This document shows, piece by piece, positions 13,111-24,800 of a stretch of DNA of 64,000 nucleotides. Positions within the stretch are counted from its first letter, which is position 1; each line of letters opens with the position of its first letter. The stretch is from Anolis sagrei. Taxonomy: Eukaryota; Chordata; Lepidosauria; Squamata; Anolidae. The position numbers and the translations under genes were made by a program. The stretch is taken from NCBI RefSeq assembly GCF_037176765.1, contig NC_090034.1, forward strand, positions 23,599,375 through 23,663,374. The letters are read 5' to 3'. Below the pieces are notes generated by a model. The model was not told the DNA's origin. It saw only the letters and a list, made by a program, of their open reading frames with translations, and did not search any database.

Positions 13111-13489
13111 ACATAAGCACTCCACTTGCCACTCAAGGAAGGACTGGTTTTATTTAGTTTCAAATAAACCTTAAGTGTTGGATATATTTTAATCTGTAAC
13201 GTGTTCTATTATAGTCTTGCTACTTTATTATGTTCCAACTGTTGTTTTTGTTTAATACTAATATATATGTATAATTATACTAAATGCCCTTTGAGCGCTA
13301 GCTGGCCACTTGGAGTACCAAGTTTTTAAACTTTGTGTGTGTGTTTTAATACGTTACAACTGTACCTTCAGTTCTCTTCTGATAAAATAAATAAAATTAT
13401 ATATAATATTAATGTTGTGATATAATATATGCTGAGAACTGTATTTTGTGATCTTAATTGTTTATGGTTATTGTTTTTATACGGTTTAT

Positions 13490-13618
13490 ACTATGTGTAA
13501 TTGTTTTTGACTGTATTTTATCTTGTGGGGCATTGATTGCCAAATGTAAAGTGCCTCGAGTCGTCTCCGGGCTGAGAGGGGCGGTATACAAGCATAGTAA
13601 ATAAATTAATAAATATAT
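13490..13618 (+). mobile_element. 3' tail of a CR1/L2-type LINE
   Basis: The tail text gagaggggcggtatacaagc is followed by an (AAAT)n-like run, as in the tail at 31670-31778. Confidence 0.5.
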
Positions 13619-13629
13619 ATTATATATTT

Positions 13630-13720
13630 GTTGTTGTTCATTCGTTCAGTCGTTTCCGACTCATCGTAACTTCATGGACCAGTCCACGCCAGAGCTCCCT
13701 GTTGGTTGTCACCACCCCCA
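13630..13720 (-). mobile_element. Bov-B (RTE) LINE 3' end
   Basis: ttgttgttcattcgttcagt to agagctccctgttggttgtc is the reverse complement of the last ~90 bp of the Bov-B copy at 58976-60405. Confidence 0.8.
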
Positions 13721-14460
13721 AAATATTATATATACTACAACTTATAGTACAATATATTATATAATACTAATAGTATAATATACTGGTAGGGTATCAAATA
13801 TATTGTGGTATACTAATATAGTAATTATATAGTATATTATAATATAATTATATTATATGTAATATTACTAATATTTCAGTATACTGGTGTAGTACTATAT
13901 ACACCAACTCGAGTGAGAGCGGTGTAGTAATATAGTAATATATAATACTAATATTGTGCTATACTAATAATATATTGCATATACCTATAATATTGATAAT
14001 AATATTATAATATAATACAATATAATACTAATACTACATAAAAAAGGTAAAGGTTTTCCCCTGACATTAAGTCCAGTCGTGTCCGACTCTGTGGGTTGGT
14101 GCTCATCTCAATTTCTAAGCCAGCATTGTCCATAGATACCTCCAAGGTCATGTGGCCGGCATGACTGCATGGAACGCCGTTACCTTCCTGCCAGAGTGGT
14201 ACCTATTGATCTGCTCTCATTTGCATGCTTTCAAACTGCTAGGTTGGCAGAAGCTGGGGCTAACAGCAGGAGCTCACACCGTTCCCTTGATTTGAACCTG
14301 CGACCTTTCAATCAGCAAGTTCAGCAGCTCAGCAGTTTAACCCACTGCGCCACTGGGGGCTCCATTTATAATAATACAATATAAAAATATATAATAAAGT
14401 AATAGTAATATATTAAAAATAATTACTACTGATAATATATAATTATACTGTTTTATTATT
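13721..14460. repeat. AT-rich low-complexity block containing a SINE
   Basis: About 400 bp made almost only of ata/tat/taata words, with local inverted repeats. The SINE at 14043-14363 splits it. No gene. Confidence 0.7.
14043..14363 (-). mobile_element. Sauria-type SINE
   Basis: Reversed tail ccctgacattaagtccagtc, body gcatgactgcatggaacgcc and head actgcgccactgggggctcc. Nearly full length. Confidence 0.85.
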
Positions 14461-14522
14461 GTATATTTCTGTATTTTGGGTTGTACTGTTTTTGATTGTG
14501 AGCCGCTTTGAGTCTGTAATAC

Positions 14523-14608
14523 GTGTTGTCAAAGGCTTTCATAGCCAGAATCACTGGATTGCTGTAAGTTTTTTGGTTCGTATGGCAATGTTCCAGAAGC
14601 AATCGGGT
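14523..14608. mobile_element. PLE terminal arm (left)
   Basis: gtgttgtcaaaggctttcat to ggcaatgttccagaagc matches the left end of the PLE at 43068. The following sequence is a LINE, and a matching right-arm piece appears at 15775. Confidence 0.65.
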
Positions 14609-15772
14609 GTCAAACAGGGATGTGTTATTGCCCCAACTTTATTCTCCATCTTCATTGCTATGATACTCCATCTTGTTGACAGGAAGCTTCCCACCGGAGT
14701 GGAAATCATCTATCGGACAGATGGCAAGCTGTTTAACCTCAGCAGACTGAAAGCCAAAACCAAGGTTACAACAACATCTCTTATATAGAACTCCAATAGG
14801 CTGATGACAATGTTGTTTGTGCGCATTCAGAAGAAGATCTACAAGCCAGAAGCATACGAGAAGCTCGGCCTGTCATTGAACAACGAGAAAACCAAAGTGC
14901 TTGTCCAGCAGTCACCAGCCAATCCCTTTCCAATGCCAGAAATACAGCTTAATGGTGTAACATTATAAAATGTTGACCATTTCCACTCCCTTGGCAGCTA
15001 CCTCTCCACCAAAGTCAACATTGATACTGAAATTCAACACCGCCTGAGCTCTGTGAGTGCAGCATTTTTCCGAATGAAGCAGAGAGTGTTAGAGGACTGG
15101 GACATCCGTAGGAATACCAAGGTGCTTGTTTATAAAGCTATTGTCCTCCCAACCCTGCTAAACGCTTGTGAGACGTGGACTGTCTACAGATGTCACGTGC
15201 AACTCCTGGAACGATTCCATCAGAGCTGCCCCTGGAAAATCCTGCAAATCTCTTGGGAAGACAAGTGGACAAATATCAGTATGCCGGAAGAAGCAAAGAC
15301 CACCAGCATTGAAGCGATGGTCCTCCGCCGTGAACTCTGCTGGACTGGCCACGTTGTCCAGATGCCTGACCACCATCTCCCAAACTCTGAACTCAAGAAC
15401 GGAAAACGGAATGTTGGTGGACAGGAAAGGAGATTTAAAGATGGGCTTAAAGCCAACCTTAAAAACTCTGGCATAGACACTGAGAACTGGGAAGCCCTGG
15501 CCCTTGAGCGCTCCAGCTGGAGGTCAGCTGTGACCAGCAGTGCTGTAGAATCTGAAGAGGCACAAATGGAGGGCGAAAGAGAGAAACGTGCCAGGAGGAA
15601 GGTGCGTCAAGCCAACCCTGACCGGGACCGCCTTCCACCTGGAAACCGATGCCCTCACTGCGGGAAAAGATGCAGAGCAAGAATAGGGCTCCAGAGTCAC
15701 CTACGGACCCACTGCCAGTACACAGATCCTGGAAGACTATCCTACTCGGACAACGAGGGATCGCCTAAGTAA
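14609..15772 (+). mobile_element. Non-LTR retrotransposon fragment with C-terminal C2H2 zinc finger
   Basis: The first part reads GVKQGCVIAPTLFSIFIA, part of an RT domain. The open region 15053-15772 then gives RT thumb and C-terminal sequence (SAAFFRMKQRVLEDW, VLPTLLNACETWTVY, ELCWTGHVVQM). It ends in CPHCGKRCRARIGLQSHLRTH-type spacing, with two Cys and two His in classic C2H2 layout. The stop codon (15770-15772) appears to be at the 3' end of the element. The endonuclease and most of RT are missing. A second copy is at 62736-63267. The clade was not assigned; RTE-, Ingi/Vingi- or CR1-like groups are possible. Confidence 0.75.
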
Positions 15773-15774
15773 GT

Positions 15775-15836
15775 ACAACCTCTGAGGATAGCTGCCATAG
15801 ATGCAGGCGAAACGTCAGGAGAGAATGCTTCCCTGT
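15775..15836. mobile_element. PLE terminal arm (right)
   Basis: acctctgaggatagctgcca, atgcaggcgaaacgtcagga and gagaatgcttccctg match the right arm of the PLE family. It abuts copy B of the promoter repeat. Confidence 0.65.
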
Positions 15837-15840
15837 AATA

Positions 15841-16204
15841 ACCTGAAGACCTTCACCAACCAGGCTCGAGCTGCCCCGCCCCCACCGCTTTCTATTGGTC
15901 ACTTTCGCCTCCGCGGCTTCCAGCGGCACCGCCCCTTTGGTTCCGGCCGGCCAATAAGGCACTCTGTTTGGGTTGCCTGGGGGCGGGGCTTGCTGGTGCG
16001 GCCTTCTCTTTTGCATTCCCGGCAGGACGGAAGCGGAAGTCAGGTTTCTCTGCCCTCCGCCTACGGGAAGAGGCGGGAGCTGCAGTGCCAGAAGCTTGTG
16101 TGAGGGTTCAGCAGCCCGGAACGCCTTCGGAGGCTCCGGGGGACGGGTCACGACGGCGACGGCGACGGCGACGGGGAGGCCTCCGCGGGGCCCTCATGAC
16201 TCAG
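15841..16204 (+). promoter_or_regulatory. CRAMP1: CRAMP1 promoter and non-coding exon 1
   Basis: CpG-rich block with an inverted CCAAT box (15893-15898), a forward CCAAT (about 15950), GC boxes (gggggcggggcttg near 15978) and two ETS-like sites in tandem (cggaagcggaagt near 16029-16041), but no TATA box. Exon 1 is inferred to start near 16,030 and to end at the CAG/GTAAGG donor after 16204. It contains an ATG at 16196 that is out of frame with the CRAMP1 start. Confidence 0.6.
15844..15940 (+). repeat. Promoter-segment direct repeat, copy B
   Basis: Second copy of the segment at 12991-13102, lying directly upstream of CRAMP1 exon 1. It carries tattggtc, an inverted CCAAT box, where copy A has tactggtc. 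Confidence 0.85.
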
Positions 16205-16292
16205 GTAAGGAAGGAAAGAAAGGAGGAGGAGGAGGAGAATTCTATTATTATTACCGAAAAGAAAAAAAGGAACGAAGGAAGCATTGCCAGCT

Positions 16293-16391
16293 GAGGCTGG
16301 GTCCACACTGCAGTGCCGTTACTACAGGTTAAGTCTCTTGAAACGGATTATTTGGCAGTGTAGACTCACATAACGTGTGGGCCCAGCCTGA
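16293..16391. mobile_element. Foldback MITE, 'cagtgtagac' family
   Basis: gaggctgggtccacactgca and ggcagtgtagactcacataa form the inverted ends of a short copy related to 8766-8919. Confidence 0.45.
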
Positions 16392-16819
16392 GTGTGCAAG
16401 GTAGGCCTTTGAGGTGGAACCCACCCCAGGCTTTTCCTAATCAAAGGTGGAGAGAATGTCTTAGAGGAAGGAAAAGGTGTAATGTTGTTATCCTATGGTT
16501 ATTAAAGCATAGGAGATTTCAGGATGGATACGAGGGGTGCGGCCTTCCCTAGGTTGCACTCCAACTCCCAGCATTCCCTGTCATTGTTTAGATGGCAAAG
16601 GCTGCTGGGGCTTGTAGTCCAGTCATGTGTGTCAGGCTGCACCCTTCCTTGCCTGGGAAGTTTACCTAGTTGCTTCTTTGTTACATTCCAGGAAGGATAA
16701 GAGTGGTGTGGCCTTTCCTAGATTGGACTCCAACTCCCGGCATTCCTTATCATTGGCAGCGAAGGGTCACACGGCCTGGGAAGTTTATCTGGTTGCTTCT
16801 TTATGCTGAACCTCTAAGT

Positions 16820-16950
16820 CAGGCCTGGGCCAACTTGGACCCTCCAGGTGTTTTGGACTCCATTCCCACAATTCTTAACAGCCTGTTAGGAATTGTGGGA
16901 GTTGGAGTTCAAAACAACCAGAGGGGCCAAGTTGGCCCAGGCCTGCTCTG
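16820..16950. mobile_element. Foldback MITE, 'tccaggtgttttggac' family
   Basis: Palindromic. Left arm: ggcctgggccaacttggacc, ctccaggtgttttggactcc, acaattcttaacagcctg. Right arm: ttaggaattgtgggagttgg to gttggcccaggcctg. Same family as 23146, 26403, 38421, 48880 and 50380. Confidence 0.7.
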
Positions 16951-18833
16951 AGTAACAATCGCCGTCTTCAGTTGGGCTGTCCTATCAGAGGATAATATCA
17001 GCTGACAATGTTTGACTTCTCTGGATGTTTTCTTCTAAAACACTTCAACTTGAAGTCCAAAACATGCGAAGGGCCAAAGTTTGCCTGTGCCTGTTCTTAA
17101 AGATATCTGAAACTTTTATGTTGCCCCAAAAGAAGCGTGTTTCATTCCTAGTGGGTTTTTTTGCCAATTCGTTCCAGCCAGAATGTGGGACCTGCTTCTG
17201 TGTCAATGTGTTTGAAGAATTGTATATGTTAAAGAGAAGAATAGTCTTGTTCTTTTGAAGGTATTTCGAAGTACTGCTACATTCTTTCTGCACTTTAAAA
17301 TGTTCCTTTCGGCACGTGCTGGGCTTTCAACATGGAGCGTATTCTTGATAGTGATGATCTATTTTGGGCAATGATGATTTATTGTTGTTATTATGAGAAG
17401 CAAGTCACATTTTAGGTAGTTTTGCAGGATCCCATGCACGTTCACCTGTAACTCCGTTCCATTGAAGGTTGTAGGGCAGATAGGGAGGTTGCAGCATCGG
17501 CTGCCACTTTCTTGAACCCTTCCTATGGTACTGTGTTTGCGGTGCTTCTAGATATATTACAGCATGGAATTAACAACTTATCAATAGCCAGAGACCCCTT
17601 GGTTGATTAACATGATATGTATAGTTGACGATTTCCAAGAAAAGTAAGAGCAGAAAGCGCTTATTGTTATTTGAAGTAGGGATTGTTTAATGTGGTTGTA
17701 GTAGGAAGCATCTCAGAAGCAAAATAGTTACAGTATAAGTCCCTTTAGAATTCAAATTTGTCCGGCTTTACATTTAGAGAAAATGTTTGCAGCAAAAAGA
17801 TTGTTTTAAATTGGCCAGTTGCGAAATACTAGGAATCTGAAGGAAAAACAAAAACAAAAAAACCACTCTCCCAAGCGCTTCCTTAGTATTTTTGCCAATG
17901 TACCAATAACTCCCCAGCTTATCAAATAAAAAATTATGGTAATAATTACCATTGGGGATGTTAGTGTATGATCAAAAAAAGGCAAATAGGTGTTGTTCTG
18001 TTTGGTAGTGGTTGTTGTTGCCCTGGAAAGCTCTCTGTCTCTCTCTCCTGGAGAAGAAAGATGTGGTTTGGGGGGGGGGATCAGAAAGAATATTTAAGAG
18101 TGGGGTTCTGGGGTTTTTTTGGGTGGTGGGTTTGAAAATCTTGGCAGCCCTGGAAAAAAGGGGGAGGGAGAGAGTGGCTCCTTCCTTTCCCTCGCATAGA
18201 GAAGGAGAGTGAGGAGGAGGAGGAGGCAAAGCTGTTCGCTTGCTGCATGCATCTAAGGCGATGAATCCGGCCCCCTCTTTGGATCGCATTGCCTTGGCCT
18301 CATGGTGAGGAGGAAGAAGAGCCCCCCAGGCCCAGAAGACCCCCATCATGGGTAGGATGGAGTGCCGTGGGGCCACTTTTCAGACACCTTCTCCTTTCCC
18401 CCTTCCCCCTGCGCCGCCCCGAGGCTGCTTTTCCTCTCCTCCGTTTGCAGAGCTCTTCCCAAAGGCCTGACTTTTTTTTTTTGTCTTGCCCCTGAAGTTC
18501 CCTGCAAGGGGCCTGTCAGGGTAAGCCTTATTTCAGGGAGGGGGGTCTTTGCTGCCCTCCTTTTTGCCCTGCTCCCCCATCTGCTTCGGCACAGGTTGTT
18601 GGGTCGGGACACAAGCGAAGGAAAGGGGATTTAGTCACAAACAACGGCGGCCATGTTGAGAGGAATTTCCAGCAGCTAAACTTCTCCTCTCCAAAAGACA
18701 AGGCTCTCTCTTTCTGTCAGGGTTTGCCGTGCTGTTGTTCTTTCTTGCTGCTCCTTGGGGGTCTCTTCTTTTGGCTGACTTTGTACCCCCTCCCCACTTT
18801 AGTTTCTGCTTTATTCTTCTCCTCTTTCCCCAG
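16951..18833. other. CRAMP1 intron 1, right part; GC-rich stretch near exon 2
   Basis: No transposon is obvious. From about 18,050 to 18,660 the DNA becomes GC- and purine-rich, with an acaacggcggccatgttgag segment (18640-18659) that resembles a YY1-type site. A second promoter or alternative first exon is possible but not shown. Confidence 0.3.
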
Positions 18834-18834
18834 G

Positions 18835-21800
18835 ATGACAGTGAAGCTGGGCGATAGCAGCAGCAGCACTGAGGAAGGGTCGAGGAAGCCAGGCAAGCGA
18901 GCGGGTGAAGAGGGGTCTCTGGAAGAAGAGGAGGAAGGAGATGAAGGGGCCGGACAGGCGGCAGGAGGAGAGGCAGCCCCCAGCAGCAGCACAAAGGGAG
19001 CCGACGACGAAGAGGCCCCCTTTCCAAGCCACACCGATGGGGAGTCCTCCTTGGCCGCCACTGCTTTGCTTCCAGCCCCGTCCTCAACTCAACCGACACA
19101 GGACCAGCATCACTTCCTCAGGTCCAGCGTCAGGCCTCAGAGCAAGAGGTTCAGGAAGGATTCCCACACACCCTGTGCCCTTGCAGGAGGAGTGGGAGGC
19201 CACAGTGCCAGCGGCATCAACAACAACAACACAGCTGTAACAAGAGGAAAAGGTACAGTCCTGTTTTTTTCACATGCCAAAACTTCAGAGGTCTTGCATA
19301 GGAAGGTCTGGTATGCATCCTCACGTTGTTTTGGGCCCCATGTCATTTTGTGTATTTGATTGACACTTCCCATCACTACCTTTGCATCCTCAGTTTTTCG
19401 CTTGGGCACATCTTTGTACCCATGCTCCCATATGCAAAGAAAGAGATCAGGAGCCTGTTCTCCAAATGTTACTAAAGTTAGTTTCATGTATGCATGTGAT
19501 CCACTTAGAATTATAGATTTGGAAGAGAATCCAAAACCCATCCAGTCCAACCCCATTCTGCCATGGAGAAAACAGTCAAAGCACTCTTGACAGATGGCCA
19601 TTCAGCCTGTGCTCAAAAACCTCCAGAGCAGGGGACTCCATCATGCTCCAAGGCAACATGTTGAACAACTATTTGTTGTTAGAAAGTTCTTTCAAATATT
19701 TAGGTGGAATACCTTTTCCTGCATTTTAATTCTACTGCTCCATTGTGTCCTAGTCTCCAGAGCAGCAGACAACAAGCTTGACTCCTTCTCTTCAATGGGG
19801 CATTCTTTCAGATATTTAAACATGGCTCTCATATCCCCCCTATCCTTCTTTTCCCAAGTTAAACATACCCAGCTCCCTCACACGCACCTCTTAGGGCTTG
19901 GTTTCCAAACATTTGATCACTTTTAATGTCCTTCTTTAGACAAGTTCTAGTTTGTCAATATTCTTCTTGAATTGTGGTGTCTACGTTTATTACTTCTTAC
20001 AATCTAGACACTGTTCTAATATTGATACAGCTTAGAATCGTATTGGCCTTTTTAGCTGCCACATCACACTGTTGGCTCATGTTCAGTTTACGGTCTACTC
20101 AGATTCCTAGATCCCTTTCATGTAGACTGTTTCAAGTCAGGTGTCCTGTATCTGTTAATTTCTTTGTTTTAGTATAGTACCACACAGTTCTACCAGTTGA
20201 AATTAATTTTGTTAGTTTTGGCCCACTCTCTAATCTGTTCAAGTCATTTTGGATTCTGATCCTGTCCTCAGGGGCATTTGCTCTCCCTCCCAATTTGGTA
20301 TCTTCTGCAAATGTGATCAGCAAGCTCTGTATTCCATTGTCCAAGTCACTGATACAGATGTTGAATAGCACTGGACATTTCAGTCAGTCCTGGGAATATG
20401 TTAATTGTACATCTCTTAACATATGTCCTCAAACTTTTTAAACAGAGGGCCAGGTCACAGTGCCTCAAACTGTTGGAGGGCCGGATTATAATTTGAAAAA
20501 AACCCACAAATGAATTCCTGTGCACACTGCACATATTTTATTTGTAGTGCAAAAAAACACTTAAAAACAATACATAATTAAAATGAAGAACAATTTCTAC
20601 AAATATAAAATTATTAGTATTTCAATGGGAAGTGTGGGCCTACTTTTGGCTGATGAGATAGGATTGTTGTTATTGTTGTGTGCTTTCAAGTTGTTTCAGA
20701 CTTAGGTTGACTCTGAGCGAGAGCCGGTTAAATGATCTTGGAGGGCTGCATCCGGCCCCCAGGCCTTAGTTTGAGGACCCCGATCTAGAATGTCATTATC
20801 AGTACAGTGCTACTCGTTTCAGCTTAGAAGGCCATTCATGTGCATTACTCTTGCTCCCAAGTAAGAGTGTACAGGATCCAAACGTGCAATGAGGTGCTTC
20901 AGGTGTTTATTTGCAAGCTTTCCTTTGCACAACAGACTGCCATGTTGGATTAGTGTCATATAAGATTTGAAGTTTTAGAATTGTAATTAATGTTACTGTC
21001 AGGTTGCATGCTTTCAAATCTCAATGTATGTCAGTTAATTTATTAATCTTGTTATAATAGTATCTGCTCCCAGTGGCACAGCTGGTTAAACTGTTGAACT
21101 GCTGAACTTGCTGACCAAAAGGTCGGCGGTTCGAATACGGGGAGTGGGGTGAGCTCCTGCTGTTAGCCCCAGCATGCAAATGTGAGTAGATCAATAGGTA
21201 CTGCTTTGGCAGGAAGGTAATGGCGTTCCATGCAGTCATGCTGGCCACATGACCTTGGAGGCGTCTACGGACAATGCCGGCTCTTCGGCTTAGAAATGGA
21301 GATGAGCACCACCCCACAGAGTTGGACACGACTAGACGTAATGTCAAGGAAAAACGTTTACTTTAGTATCCCTTAGGTCACCAGATTTTTTTCAAAACAA
21401 AATGTCTACAGAAGGCTGTTCGAAAGAATTATCAAGAGAGAAATTAACAGCAGAGTTGTTAAACCTAATATTTTTAAATTGTTGATAGTTATGTATTGTT
21501 GATTTGCCTCTGTAGTGAACAGATTCCTGGTGATGCACTTTTGGGATCATACATGCATTTTTATATTTATAGTAATCTCTGAAAGTTTTGACATCTCAAA
21601 ATGCCAGTGGGGGGATTCAGTTATAATAGAATTCAGTAATGAAAATATGGACTACTCAGTGAAGCCCTATGACATTGTTAACAGTTTCTGCATAGCAGAT
21701 ACCATAGGCTTGTTTTCCCTTTCAAGCATAGCTTCTCCGTAGGTTTCTTTATTTTTGTCATATTCTGTAGAGCAGCACATTTTGTCTTGTGTAACAATCT

Positions 21801-24800
21801 GTTCCATATTTCAACCTCTTGGGTTGTTAAAATTACTGAAATGTGTACACTTGAGTTACAAACAAAATTAATGCTGTTACAAGCTGCTTATAAAATATTT
21901 AAATGTGAAGGCTAGTAAAAATTTGAGTGAGATGGTGCTGTCGGCGATGCTATAATTCGAAGCCATTTTGGATTATAGAAGTCATCCCATTCTCAATATT
22001 TTCAAGCGATTGCTGCAGATAGTGGACACAGGATTTGTCAACATGATGCCTTCCAATTGCTTTGGTCTACAGTTCTCATAAGCCATGGCCAGTTTTGAAG
22101 GAATTGGGGAGCTGATTATCTCAGGCGTCGATGGCTACCTTCTTGTTGAGTTCCTATGTTTGGAATATTTTGAAATTGTTCATTATTTAGATATTCAGAT
22201 TGGCTTGAAGTAAAGACTGTATCTTTTGTAGTAAAATTTGATAGAGGTACCTTTGACCATGTCTCCAAAATCAGTTCTTTCTGCTCACTCCTGAGTTCAA
22301 CAAAATGGCAGAGGAGAAAGTGAATCAAATAAGTGGTGCTTATTTGCACCAGAAAGTTTGACTTTGATCTGTTTCCAGAATCTGAAGTATCTGTGGCTTC
22401 CTGGCTGGTGAGGACTCATTTCTTCCCCCAAACCCCTGCCCCAATTCATACGTGAGTGCCTGTCCCATAACTATTTTCTCCATGCAATGTGGTTTATACC
22501 TTTGCGAATAGGTGTGCATTATAGTCCTTATTTCAGTGTATACCCCAATTTTATTTATTCCAGTTTAAGACCATTTCATGTTCATGCATGAGTTCATGTC
22601 AGGCACAATTTAAGTATTGTATTTTCAAGCTGCCTTCAATCCACATTAATTACTCAGTGTAGACGTGCCATTAGATATTTCATCTCAGTTGTTGAGATGT
22701 TCTGTTTGGCAGACTCAGCAGAACTGTGGAAGTATTTTAAAACTGTTTATCCCATGATTCAGTCACATCACAAGCAATCTGGCTAGCACAGGTTTTGAGA
22801 GTCTTCATTCAACTTCACTGGGCACGTTTGCACTGCTTACAAATATGATGTAGAATATCTCTTTATCGCAGTGATTTTCAGCAGTCTTGAGCTGACGTTC
22901 TCATTAACCCTAATAGTTATATTGTGTTGCTGTGAGTTTTTCGGGCTGTATGGCCATGTTCCAGCAGCATTCTCTCTTGATGTTTTGCCTGCGTTCTGAA
23001 GAACCTGTGAAGATGCCAGCCTCAGAGCAGGCGAAACGTCCAGAAACCATGGTAGTGGAACATTGCCAAACAGTCTGAAAAACTCACAGCAGCACAGTGA
23101 TTCAGGCCATGAAAGCTCTTCAACAACTCGTACATTTCCTTTAGTACAGTGGTTACCAACCTTTGGTCCTCCAGGTGTTTTGAACTTCAATTCCCAGAAA
23201 TCCCAGCCATCCTATCAGCTATTAAAAATTGTGGGAACTGAAGTCCAAAACACTGGAGGACCAAAGGTTGGGAACAGCTGTTTTAATAGGTAGTCACATT
23301 CACTTAGAGGAGCCCCTGGTGACGCAGTAGGTTAAACTCTTGCGCCAACAGGACTGTTGAGCTAAAGGTCAGCAGTTTGAATCCAGGGTTAGGGTGAGCT
23401 CCCACCTGTCAGCTCCAGCTTCTCATGCGGGGACATGGGAGAAGCCTCCCACAGGATGGTGAAACATCCGGGTGTCCCCTGGGCAACATCCCTGCAAGTG
23501 GCCAATTCTCTCACACCAGAAGTGACTTGCAGTTTCTCAAGTTGCTCCTAACATGAAAAATTCACTTAAAAGCACAGAATGGGCTTGTAATTTGTTAGAA
23601 AACTGGCAATTCAGATGAACCTTACAAAGACCTTATTAGGTAGATTTAAATCTAGAAATATAAAGGCTCCGATAGAAAATTCTATGAGAGTCATAGGCTA
23701 TAATGAAGATCCCTCTCTATCGTGCTTGCTTCCTGTGATGTATATGAAGGACACTATTAAAAGAGCTTTAAAAAATATTTACATCCCATATTTCTCCATA
23801 TACAGGATCTGAAGTGGTTTCCAAGTATTTAAAAATCATGGTTCAGTTTTTTAAGTCATTCATTAGTCAAACATGTAAAATGTAATGAAATATGAACATA
23901 AATATCATATGAAAAGATAAAAACATCACTACATTACATTTTTTGACACATAAATTACAAGCCAGAGACCTGTTTCTGAAAGAGTCTTTGCCTGCTAGCC
24001 AAAGGCTAGGGGAGAGGGGCCACATGAACCTCACACAGGAAGAGTTCTATAAAGTGAGAGCAGCCATTAACGTTTTCCCCTGACTCCTTACCAGATTTCC
24101 CTCTGATGGCGGTGGGAAAAAGGTAAAGCCTTAAAACTCATGAGGGAGATAGGATCATTCAGATTGTTTGGATCTAAGTGATAGAGGGTCTTAAAGTCAT
24201 AATGAGCACTTTGGAAGCCCAGTAGCCAATAAAGCCATTGCAACGAACAGTTTACATGTTCCCTCTAATCGGTCCTGGTCAACAGCCTGACTGAAGCATT
24301 GTAATCCTATTGAAGTTAGAATCAGAGAGTTGGAAAAGACCCCAAAGACCGTCCAGTCCAACCCTCATCCATGCTGGGATGTACAATGAGAAAACTCCCA
24401 GCAAAGGCCCATTCAGCTTCTGCTTAAAAACCTTCAGAGAAAAAGACTCCACCACACTCCCAGGCTGTGGCAGATTCCAGTGCCGAACAGCTCTAACCGT
24501 TGGGAAGGTTTTCCTAATGTTTAGGTGGAATCACTTTTCTCGTAGTTTGAATAAATGCCTATGGGAAGAGCAGAAAACGGACTCCATCTTTCAAATGTTC
24601 TAACGTGGCTCTCGTGTTGCTTCTTAACTTTCTCTTCTCTAGGCTAAACATGCCCAGCTCTACCACTTGGGATCTTGGTCCACACTATGTGGACGCCTTC
24701 CAGTTTGTCAGTATCCTTCATAATTGTGGTGCCCAGAACTAGGCAAAGTATTCTAGGTGAAGTCTGACCAAAGCAGAATAGAGTGATACAACTCTCCTAT

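Noticed and set aside
13721-14040. AT-rich block as a replication origin or matrix attachment region
   Set aside because: Only base composition supports it. It behaves like a microsatellite expansion interrupted by a SINE.
18289-18634. Several overlapping open frames in the GC-rich DNA before CRAMP1 exon 2
   Set aside because: Open only because of base composition. No recognisable protein and no conserved splice structure.
21062-21140. tRNA gene
   Set aside because: A- and B-box-like words are present, but this is the head of a SINE with diverged sequence and no cloverleaf.
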